A stretch of 64,000 bases of DNA from Emergencia sp. 1XD21-10. GTDB taxonomy: Bacteria; Bacillota; Clostridia; Peptostreptococcales; Anaerovoracaceae. Location of the stretch: contig NZ_QWEQ01000007.1 of assembly GCF_009936045.1 (NCBI RefSeq), positions 62,001 to 126,000 of the forward strand. The letters are read 5' to 3'. Of the stretch, positions 52,971-59,744 are shown in pieces; the stretch's first letter is position 1; the number at the start of each line of letters is the position of its first letter. Under the pieces are notes generated by a model that saw only the letters and a list, made by a program, of their open reading frames with translations, did not search any database and had not been told where the DNA came from. Both the position numbers and the translations under genes were made by a program.

Positions 52971-54029
52971 TTACCTCAAAATTTCTGATACTGCTTCTAA
53001 AAAGCAATCCATCTCTTCTCTTGTTCCAATGGTAATTCTATTGTACTGGCTGATTGCCTCTTTGTCAAAGTGACGAATCAAAATGCTTTTTTCCCGCAGC
53101 TTTTCATAAAGAACCCCACCGTCCACATCGGGAGATTTTGCAAAGAGAAAATTGGCCTTAGACGGCACCACCTCAAAGCCCATAGCAATCAGCTTTTCTG
53201 CAGTATAGGCTCTGGTTTCCATAATACGCCTGCAGTTTTCCATATAGTATTCATTTTCGGAAAGGGCTGCAATACCAGCAGCGCTGGTCATTCTATTGAC
53301 ATTGTACGGATTAGTGGAAAACTTGATTTTTTCAAGATCCGCAACCAGCGCTGCTGACGCGATGGCAAAACCCAGACGCGCCCCCGCCATGCTCCTCGAT
53401 TTAGAGAAAGTCTGCACCACCAGCAGATTCTCATATTTATGTATCAATTCTACTGCGCTGTCTGCACCAAAATCCACATAAGCCTCGTCAATGAGCACCA
53501 CCGAATCCCTGTTGGTTCTGACGATTTCTTCCACCTGCTGCAGCGAGAGGGTCTGTCCTGTCGGCGCATTGGGATTTGCAATGACAATCATGCCGTCCTT
53601 ACAGACATAATCCTTGGGATCGATGGAAAAATCCGGTTTCAGTGGCACTTTCACATAATCGGTTTCGTAAAGGTCCGCAAAGACCTCGTAAAATCCATAG
53701 GAAGTCTCCGGAAAGTAGACCTTGCCGCCTTCGCCCGCAAAAGCCATAAAGGCAAAGTTTAAAATGTCATCGGAACCGTTGGTTACAAACACGTTGTTTC
53801 TCTGCACCCTGTAAAGATTTGCGATGGCCTGCTTCAAATCCGACGAATCCGGATCCGAATAAAGACGTAGATTTGCAGCCTCACCTGCGTTTAATGCTGC
53901 AATGGTAGCAGGTCCCGGTGGATAAGGTGATTCGTTGGTATTCAGCTTAATCATCACCTGATCTTTCGGCTGCTCTCCCGGCGTATAAGGCTTTAATTTC
54001 CTGTATTTTTCTACCAAAAATTTACTCAT
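52971..54029 (-). CDS. hisC: Histidinol-phosphate aminotransferase
   Basis: 352 aa PLP enzyme. NESPYPPGP, TNGSDDILNFAFMAFAG, IANPNAPTGQTL, DEAYVDFG and the PLP lysine in VVQTFSKSRSMAGARLGFAI are present. Its ATG is directly next to the hisG stop; hisD, which lies between hisG and hisC in many Firmicute operons, is missing. Confidence 0.96.
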   Translation of the reverse strand: MSKFLVEKYRKLKPYTPGEQPKDQVMIKLNTNESPYPPGPATIAALNAGEAANLRLYSDPDSSDLKQAIANLYRVQRNNVFVTNGSDDILNFAFMAFAGEGGKVYFPETSYGFYEVFADLYETDYVKVPLKPDFSIDPKDYVCKDGMIVIANPNAPTGQTLSLQQVEEIVRTNRDSVVLIDEAYVDFGADSAVELIHKYENLLVVQTFSKSRSMAGARLGFAIASAALVADLEKIKFSTNPYNVNRMTSAAGIAALSENEYYMENCRRIMETRAYTAEKLIAMGFEVVPSKANFLFAKSPDVDGGVLYEKLREKSILIRHFDKEAISQYNRITIGTREEMDCFLEAVSEILR

Positions 54030-54674
54030 TTATTTTTCCTCTTTTTCCTTCAGCTGGGAAGCCAGACTGTCACGAATCTGCTCAATCTCTGCCGTCTTAA
54101 ACTTAAAGCCCGCCTTATTGGCAATAAGTCTTGCGCTGATTGGCACAATAGTCTTTACCACTTCCAGATTATTTTCCTTCAGGGTCTTTCCCGTCTCCAC
54201 GATATCCACGATGACATCTGAAAGACCCAAAATCGGTGCGATTTCAATAGAACCGTTGAGTTTGATGATGTCGATATCTCTGCTTTCCCTCTCGTAATAG
54301 GTTCTCGCGATATTTGGAAACTTTGTTGCAACCTTTAAGGTTCGCTCGGTGTTGTCGCGGAAAGTACTCTTTGCGGCAACCGCCATTCTGCATTTTCCAA
54401 GTTCCAAGTCCAAAAGCTCATAAACTTCTGGCTCGTATTCCAGCAAAATGTCCTTTCCCGCTACGCCGATATCTGCAGCTCCACGCTCCACATAAATAGT
54501 CACATCCGACGGCTTGACCCAGAAGTAGCGAACCCCCACGTCTTCGTTTTCAAAGATCAGCTTTCTGTTATCCTCTTTAATAGACGGACAAGGATAGCCC
54601 GCCTTTTCAAACATATCATAAACCTTCTGCCCCAGTCTTCCCTTGGGCAGAGCCACATTAATCATTTCTTTCAA
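54030..54674 (-). CDS. hisG: ATP phosphoribosyltransferase, short form
   Basis: 214 aa, the short form lacking the regulatory domain, which needs HisZ. LPKGRLGQKVYDMFEKAG, the V-x-P-S-D-V-x-x-Y-V-E-R-G-A-A-D loop and SVDLVETGKTL-like IVDIVETGKTLKENNL are conserved. It starts with TTG at 54674, 9 bases after GGGGAGG and overlapping hisZ by 17 bases; an ATG at 54665 is an alternative. Feedback inhibition by histidine is expected. Confidence 0.95.
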   Translation of the reverse strand: MKEMINVALPKGRLGQKVYDMFEKAGYPCPSIKEDNRKLIFENEDVGVRYFWVKPSDVTIYVERGAADIGVAGKDILLEYEPEVYELLDLELGKCRMAVAAKSTFRDNTERTLKVATKFPNIARTYYERESRDIDIIKLNGSIEIAPILGLSDVIVDIVETGKTLKENNLEVVKTIVPISARLIANKAGFKFKTAEIEQIRDSLASQLKEKEEK

Positions 54675-55776
54675 GGATTTTTACCTCCCCATCTTCCAGT
54701 TTCAAAAGCTTCTTGTAAGTCATTTTCTCCGGAATACTGCGCTCCAAAAGGACACTTTCGCCCTTGTCACGCATATCCTTAGCCTCCTTCATCAAAAGGC
54801 GTAAATCCGATTTCTCATCGTAGAGAAAGACCACATCAAAGTCGTAGACTTTTTCACTAGGGTCAAGTCTGTCCAAAGAATCCAAATATACCGCAAAGCC
54901 AATAGCTCCGGCTTTCTTCCCCATTCGCTCCATCAGCTGATCATACTGACCGCCGGAGAGAATACTGTTTGGAATGCCCTTTATAAAACCTTTGTACAAA
55001 ATACCGCTATAATAGCCCATATCGTTGACGATGGAAAAGTCGATATTGATATTCTTTGCCAGCTTGTTGACCGCCAAAATGCTGCAGATGGTTTCAAGTT
55101 CGGTCAAGGCCACTCTCACCTCATCGGAAAGGCTGGCTTTTTTCAGAGCCGTTAACACCTTCTTATATCCTCCATAGGTTGATACCAAAGTCTCGATGGA
55201 CTGATATACCGTTTCTTCGATTCCGTTCTCTTCACATAGCTTGCGAATTTCGTGCAAATTTTTTTCCGCGATGCACTTCAAAACCTGCCGCTGCAGCTCC
55301 TCGCAAAGCGGCGCAAGCACTGCCTTAATGACGCCCATATGGGAAATTTCCAAAACGTAGTTACTGCTGATTGTCGCAAGGCTCTTTGCCGCCAAAGCGG
55401 TTACCTCACAAATATGATAAAGGTCGATATCGCCCATACACTCAAGACCCGTCTGCATAATTTCTTTATATGTATGAGAAGATTTGGAGGCGCGATAAAT
55501 GTTCTCACTATAGTAAACTTTCTCTATATATCCTTCGCTGTGATGGTAATTCTTAATAATGGAAAGTGTTAAGTCTGGCTTTAAAGCCATCAGTTTTCCG
55601 TTGTCGTTAAAAGTGATCATGCTGTCAATCTGCAGGAATTCTTTATTCTTAACGTAAAGGTCGTATTCCTCAAACTTTCCCATCTTAAACTGTCTGTAGC
55701 CGTAGTTCTGGTATAGATTTCTCAGTTCAAAAGTTGCTCTTTCATCACTTTTCAGTAAACTTCTGCTGATTTTCAT
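54658..55776 (-). CDS. hisZ: ATP phosphoribosyltransferase regulatory subunit
   Basis: 372 aa HisRS paralogue without charging activity. It retains the class II synthetase fold (F-E-L-R-N-L-Y-Q-N-Y-G-Y, LKPDLTLSIIKNYH, SENIYRASKSSHTYKEIMQT, ILSGGQYDQLMERMGKKAGA) but lacks the anticodon domain. It pairs with short HisG and mediates histidine sensing. First gene of hisZ-G-C-B-H-A-F-IE-K. A T-box leader was looked for and not found. Confidence 0.94.
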   Translation of the reverse strand: MKISRSLLKSDERATFELRNLYQNYGYRQFKMGKFEEYDLYVKNKEFLQIDSMITFNDNGKLMALKPDLTLSIIKNYHHSEGYIEKVYYSENIYRASKSSHTYKEIMQTGLECMGDIDLYHICEVTALAAKSLATISSNYVLEISHMGVIKAVLAPLCEELQRQVLKCIAEKNLHEIRKLCEENGIEETVYQSIETLVSTYGGYKKVLTALKKASLSDEVRVALTELETICSILAVNKLAKNINIDFSIVNDMGYYSGILYKGFIKGIPNSILSGGQYDQLMERMGKKAGAIGFAVYLDSLDRLDPSEKVYDFDVVFLYDEKSDLRLLMKEAKDMRDKGESVLLERSIPEKMTYKKLLKLEDGEVKILERND

Positions 55777-55846
55777 TGTCTGTCTTTAACTCCTTTCAGC
55801 TTTCATAGGGCACACCTTTTCCTTAAGTTCCGCCCTTCGCTTTATT

Positions 55847-55874
55847 ATTTTACCACATTAAAGCATTAAATCAA
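55847..55874 (-). promoter_or_regulatory. Candidate promoter of the his operon
   Basis: On the minus strand TTGATT (55869-55874) and TAAAAT (55847-55852) are 16 bases apart, about 70 bases before hisZ. AAAGGAG precedes the hisZ ATG. Confidence 0.4.
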
Positions 55875-55973
55875 GAGGCTCACACTATGTTTTTATGTTT
55901 TTTTTGCTATACAAAGCGGAGGACCGATTCTCAGATCGCCGACCCTTCGTCCTGCTGCCAGTGGCGGATAAAA

Positions 55974-56194
55974 TGCATATATTCGCACAAAAGAACCAAA
56001 ATATGCACAGCCCTCTGCATATATTTTAAAAAAAACTTCAATATATGCATATTCTATGGTTTTGAAAAGAAATTTTATCACTTCCTTGCCGATATTTTTC
56101 GTTTTCTAGATGCTATTGTGCATATATCAAACACTTTCTCCAAAAATATGCACATCAGTGTGCATATAATCGGCAAAACTTCTGAAAATATGCA
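55974..56194. repeat. Inverted-repeat array A2: four 34-bp units TGCATAT-N20-ATATGCA
   Basis: Units at 55974-56007, 56016-56049, 56119-56152 and 56161-56194 all have perfect 7-bp arms and length 34. Linkers are 8, 69 and 8 bp. The 8-bp linkers form tight inverted repeats with the flanking arms, e.g. ATATGCACA-TCAG-TGTGCATAT around 56147-56168. A lone left-type arm (TGCACAC, 56214) sits 19 bp past the last unit without a partner. The array lies in the 497-base gap between the his operon start and the end of the CmpB-like gene; no ORF is inside. Confidence 0.88.
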
Positions 56195-56273
56195 CACTAC
56201 AGTTTTCCGGTAGTGCACACTCATCCATAAAAAAACTGCCCGCTTTCATAATATGTAAGTAGACAGCTTTCGC

Positions 56274-57203
56274 TTATTTTCTCATCAACTTGTGAATCTG
56301 GTCAAGCTCTTCCTCAAAGTCCTTGGAAACAGCGCCTGGATTTCTGCGAAGAATGTTCACCGCTCTTCGGTACTCCTTATCGGTACGCTCTGCCAGTTTC
56401 TGTCTATGAGTCTCCAGCCTTTCATAAAAGTCCACACGCTCCTGCAGCGCTTCCTGCTTATCGGTAAAATAGTTTTCTGCATAATCGCGAAGTGCTGCCA
56501 GTTTTGTCTCATACTCTCTTCGGGATTCTCTCAAATTTCGCTCAAAGCGATTGCGGAACTTTTCTGCTTTCGCCCCCTGCTCTTCCTTAAATTTCCGAAT
56601 ATCATCTTCAGCAAGGGCATAGACAAAATCAATTCTGCTCTGCAGTCTGCGCAGTTCCTCGTTGCTCTCTGCTTTTTTGATCAGCATAGCCTTTAAATCC
56701 AGCGCTTCGTTTACAGAAATGGTCATATCCACCGAGATCAATATGACAAGCGCCATTGCCGCAGCATCAATTGCTCCCATTGGAATCTGCAGCACTAGTT
56801 CTTCAATGGGAGGATGCAGCACTCTGACCAAAAGAATGGAAAATCCGCCCCACGCCAGAGATACAAATAGACAGATATGCCCATTCAAATTCAGCCTGTG
56901 CTGTGAGTAATCCCAATAGCGCACGCCAAAAATCTTCTGCATCGCCGCACCAGTGCAGTACTCCAGGATTGTCGAACTAATCATGCCAAACAGATAAATC
57001 AGTGGCAGGCTGTTGCGCACACCTAAAGTGGCAAAGAGAATCACAATTGCACCCGACCCATAAATCGGCAAGAATGGTCCATGCATAAAACCTCGATTTT
57101 CAAAATGTCCTGTGCGAACAGACACATACACAGTCTCCCAAATCCAGCCCAGAAAACAATATATAAAAAATAGAAACACCCACTGTGTCGGACTATAATA
57201 CAT
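56274..57203 (-). CDS. CmpB-type putative ABC transporter permease domain protein
   Basis: 309 aa. The N-terminal ~150 residues (FFIYCFLGWIWETVYVSVRT, FENRGFMHGPFLPIYGSGAI, YCTGAAMQKIFGVRYWDYSQ and NLNGHICLFVSLAWGGFSIL) belong to the PF06541 membrane family, five to six helices. The C-terminal ~150 residues are a soluble coiled coil rich in Arg/Glu/Lys. Despite the family name, no ATPase partner is known or seen here. The start at 57203 overlaps the upstream small gene by 11 bases. Confidence 0.75.
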   Translation of the reverse strand: MYYSPTQWVFLFFIYCFLGWIWETVYVSVRTGHFENRGFMHGPFLPIYGSGAIVILFATLGVRNSLPLIYLFGMISSTILEYCTGAAMQKIFGVRYWDYSQHRLNLNGHICLFVSLAWGGFSILLVRVLHPPIEELVLQIPMGAIDAAAMALVILISVDMTISVNEALDLKAMLIKKAESNEELRRLQSRIDFVYALAEDDIRKFKEEQGAKAEKFRNRFERNLRESRREYETKLAALRDYAENYFTDKQEALQERVDFYERLETHRQKLAERTDKEYRRAVNILRRNPGAVSKDFEEELDQIHKLMRK

Positions 57204-57393
57204 CGGTTTTCTTTCCCTCTTTATGACATAGTTCCGTATTCGGACAGCTTCCGCAATGGAAATTGCACTTTTCTTCGTTAATATCTCTCTCTGCTTCATT
57301 TTTCGATGCCATGACAACGGTGGCAAAGCCAATCAGCCCCAATACCACAGCTACCACAACGATATATCCAATATGACTAAAAAAATATTCCAC
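57193..57393 (-). CDS. Small FeoB-associated-type Cys-rich membrane protein
   Basis: 66 aa. One membrane helix (IVVVAVVLGLIGFATVVMAS) is followed by a short linker and C-N-F-H-C-G-S-C-P-N-T-E-L-C, a pattern similar to FeoB-associated Cys-rich proteins of Clostridia. No feoA or feoB is nearby, so the family link is by resemblance. It overlaps the CmpB-like gene by 11 bases; the two are probably translated together. Confidence 0.6.
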   Translation of the reverse strand: MEYFFSHIGYIVVVAVVLGLIGFATVVMASKNEAERDINEEKCNFHCGSCPNTELCHKEGKKTDVL

Positions 57394-57528
57394 TTTATAT
57401 GTCCTCCAACTCGTTTTTCGTTAATCCGCCTTCTGCCATTTTAGCACAAGAAACGCCGAATGAAAACAGGCATATTTTTCAGCCCTACGGCAGGGGTGCG
57501 AAAAATTATCAGCGAATTGAACTGTGAC

Positions 57529-57562
57529 AAAAGTGACAAATTTCTTGATTTTTGTCACTTTT
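57529..57562. repeat. Perfect 12-bp-arm inverted repeat AAAAGTGACAAA ... TTTGTCACTTTT
   Basis: The arms (57529-57540 and 57551-57562) enclose 10 bases. An extra GTGACAAA (57524-57531) gives a direct repeat of the left arm, and TCTTGAT ... ATCAAGA (57543-57569) overlaps the right side. It lies in the 200-base gap downstream of the LURP-one-related gene; it could be an operator or a terminator without a T-run. Confidence 0.55.
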
Positions 57563-57594
57563 ATCAAGATTGAATCCCGCAGCAAGAGGTTCGT

Positions 57595-58068
57595 TTAATC
57601 ATTCCTCGAACACTTCTCAGCGTCAATGGCAAGCACCAGCATCAGCACATACAGCGCGTCCTTTGAATCTTCGATATCCAGCACGTAAGTATCTGTCCAG
57701 TGGAATAACTCTTTGGAAATCACGGCTACCTTTCTTCCATCGACACCGATGACTTCGTAATCCCATTCCATGAAATCTCCTTCGATATGCCAACCGTTAA
57801 AGTCGATATGATACCGTGGCTTCAGAAATGAAAACTCCTTGCTGATACTTCCGATATATCCCTCTCCTTCGTAGATTTCAAACTTAGGCAGCCATGTCAA
57901 TACTTTCTCCCTGACTGTTCCGACTTCACTTCCCCGCGCGTCAAAAATTTTCAGGCAATGTCCCCAGGCAAGCTGCCCCTGCACCGTGTACACCGGTCGT
58001 TCTGATTCATCATATATATCATAACTGTCAAACCATGAAAAAAATCTCTGTTTAAATCTCAGCTTCAT
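57595..58068 (-). CDS. LURP-one-related (LOR/YxjI) family protein
   Basis: 157 aa, all-beta. K-L-R-F-K-Q-R-F-F-S-W-F-D-S-Y-D-I-Y-D starts the fold, followed by V-Y-T-V-Q-G-Q-L, FDARGSEVGTVREKVLTWLP and ending with the single hydrophobic helix DALYVLMLVLAIDAEKC. This Tubby-like barrel family is widespread; function unknown. No neighbours suggest a role. Confidence 0.8.
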   Translation of the reverse strand: MKLRFKQRFFSWFDSYDIYDESERPVYTVQGQLAWGHCLKIFDARGSEVGTVREKVLTWLPKFEIYEGEGYIGSISKEFSFLKPRYHIDFNGWHIEGDFMEWDYEVIGVDGRKVAVISKELFHWTDTYVLDIEDSKDALYVLMLVLAIDAEKCSRND

Positions 58069-58102
58069 CCCGTACCTCTCATTAAAATCAAATTACCTGA
58101 AA

Positions 58103-58240
58103 TTATTATACCACAAGCGCAGCACCTGGTGCTGCGGCGGCGTATGCCGCCTGTGCCGTAGGCACAGAGTTTGTGATTCAATGTTCTCTCAGGCGTCAGA
58201 ATCTTCAATTCTGCTAACGCCGTGAGGTTATTATACCACA
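58103..58240. repeat. Hairpin cluster bracketed by a 13-bp direct repeat
   Basis: TTATTATACCACA occurs at 58103-58115 and 58228-58240. Between the copies are three abutting perfect stem-loops: GCAGCACC-T-GGTGCTGC (58119-58135), GGCGGC-GTAT-GCCGCC (58136-58151) and TGTGCC-GTA-GGCACA (58152-58166). Further on, GGCGT and AGAAT pair with ATTCT and ACGCC (about 58192-58221). This GC-rich block contrasts with its AT-rich setting. A small inserted element is possible. The remaining gap to 58447 shows nothing else. Confidence 0.5.
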
Positions 58241-58447
58241 TATTGATAGCAGCAGAAAGAGAAATCGCAGGTGCGGAAAGGCAAAACCTTGAAAACTTTT
58301 GCGGCTTTGTTCGCGGATTACCTGTTGCAGTTTCATGGGTTTGTCGTGATTACACAGTACATGCATCTTGAAAAAATTCCCATTCTATCGTATAATTAGA
58401 AGTAAGAAACCTGAAATCATGTGAATTTATATGAAAGGACAGAAATT

Positions 58448-59617
58448 ATGAAAAGAAGAAAATTATTATCCCTCGTTCTTGCTTTTGCGTTGGTTCTAAC
58501 CACTGCTTTCGCAGGTGCGGAAAGTATCTTTGCGGGGACTGTGTCTGACGCAGCTGGTACCCCAGCCACAGAAATTACAGCACAGGGCGCAAATTCAACA
58601 GAAGATATCAATGCATATGTCGCCAGAATGACCACAGGCAGTGACAATGTTACTGTCATTCCGGTCAAAACAACAAAAGGCGGCACCTTGGCAATTCCAC
58701 TTTCCGGCGTTGAAGTAGGAAAAGGCGTTACCGTAACCCTGCACTCTACTTCTGCTGCAACCAGCGGAGACAAAATTGGCTACTCCAAATATCTAAGCAG
58801 TTCAAAAGTAGAAGACACCCTGTACGCAAAAGTAAAAAAAGCGGGCACTTACTATTTGAAGTTTGAAACTGCAAGCTACAACGCTGGCATGCCGCAGTCC
58901 GTAGGATTTCGCGCTATTCTCTATCCTGCAGGCGGCACGCTGACCAAAGGCAAAGTATTCTACGGCGCAAGTCCGGATAACAGTGGCGTTTCCTACTATA
59001 AGGTAACCGCCCCTGGCAACGGCTATCTGACTGTTAGCTTTCCAGAAAGACTGACCGACTACTCTAGTTTCAACATTAAACTGATGAATTCCAAGAAAAA
59101 CAGTCTGTTCACCAACTTTGAATATCTGTCTTCCAGCAAGGCATACAAGACCACCATCGGCGTTGCGAAAGGCACCTATTACATTGCGGTAAAGAATTCT
59201 GACAATGCTTACGGTATCAAAGTTTCTTTCACCAGCGTCAAGGAAAGCAGCGGCTCTTCCAAGAGCAAGGCAAAGTCCATTTCCAAGGGCAGTACCAAGA
59301 AAGGCATCATCACTGCAGCGCAGAGTGCAACTTCTGGAGACTGGTACAAATTTAAAATCACCAAAACCCAGTATGTCAAATTTACCTTTAAAGTAAAGGC
59401 TAACGGCGGCGGCAGTTCTGGCGGACTGAAAGCAGCTTTCTATCAATCCGGTAAAACCTATCCGGCTACCAGCGTCAACTGTTACGGCGATGATGGCAAA
59501 GAAGTGCAGCTATACACCATCGGCAAAGGCACTAAGCTGGCGCCGGGCACTTACTACATCAAGGTCCAGAAGTATAGTCACGGAAATGGTTACTATACGC
59601 TGAAATGGAACAAGTAA
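58448..59617 (+). CDS. Secreted beta-sandwich protein with pre-peptidase-C-like repeats
   Basis: 389 aa. The signal peptide (MKRRKLLSLVLAFALVLTTA, cleavage near AGA or FAG) leads to three domains of ~110 residues, each rich in Gly/Ser/Thr/Lys and ending with the K-G-T-Y-Y-I-x-V or A-G-T-Y-Y-L-K-F strand typical of bacterial pre-peptidase C-terminal (PPC) domains. A Ser/Lys-rich linker precedes the last domain. No catalytic domain is present, so it may bind surfaces or polymers. The start at 58448 follows AAAGGA. Confidence 0.7.
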   Translation: MKRRKLLSLVLAFALVLTTAFAGAESIFAGTVSDAAGTPATEITAQGANSTEDINAYVARMTTGSDNVTVIPVKTTKGGTLAIPLSGVEVGKGVTVTLHSTSAATSGDKIGYSKYLSSSKVEDTLYAKVKKAGTYYLKFETASYNAGMPQSVGFRAILYPAGGTLTKGKVFYGASPDNSGVSYYKVTAPGNGYLTVSFPERLTDYSSFNIKLMNSKKNSLFTNFEYLSSSKAYKTTIGVAKGTYYIAVKNSDNAYGIKVSFTSVKESSGSSKSKAKSISKGSTKKGIITAAQSATSGDWYKFKITKTQYVKFTFKVKANGGGSSGGLKAAFYQSGKTYPATSVNCYGDDGKEVQLYTIGKGTKLAPGTYYIKVQKYSHGNGYYTLKWNK

Positions 59618-59636
59618 TAAAACTATAAGTATACAA

Positions 59637-59665
59637 AAACACCGGCTTATCATCAGTCGGTGTTT
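59637..59665 (+). terminator. Terminator after the secreted protein gene
   Basis: AAACACCG (59637-59644) and CGGTGTTT (59658-59665) extend by three further pairs (GCT with AGT, one of them G-U) and are followed by T-residues. Confidence 0.8.
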
Positions 59666-59718
59666 TTATGTTCAAAACTAGCCATGCATTCAATGCGTGG
59701 TTTCTTATATATAAAAAA

Positions 59719-59736
59719 GGCGGGAATACTCCCGCC
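59719..59736 (-). terminator. Terminator after pyc
   Basis: GGCGGGA-ATAC-TCCCGCC, 8 bases past the pyc stop, followed on the minus strand by TTTTTTATAT. Confidence 0.85.
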
Positions 59737-59744
59737 CATTGTTT

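Noticed and set aside
55777-55900. T-box riboswitch before hisZ
   Set aside because: A string AGGGCGGAAC recalls the T-box core, but the leader is short and no specifier stem or antiterminator could be built.
9336-56194. TIGR (tandem interspaced guide RNA) arrays
   Set aside because: Units are not contiguous, lack a conserved central loop between two short spacers, and no Tas/Nop-domain protein is present in the window.
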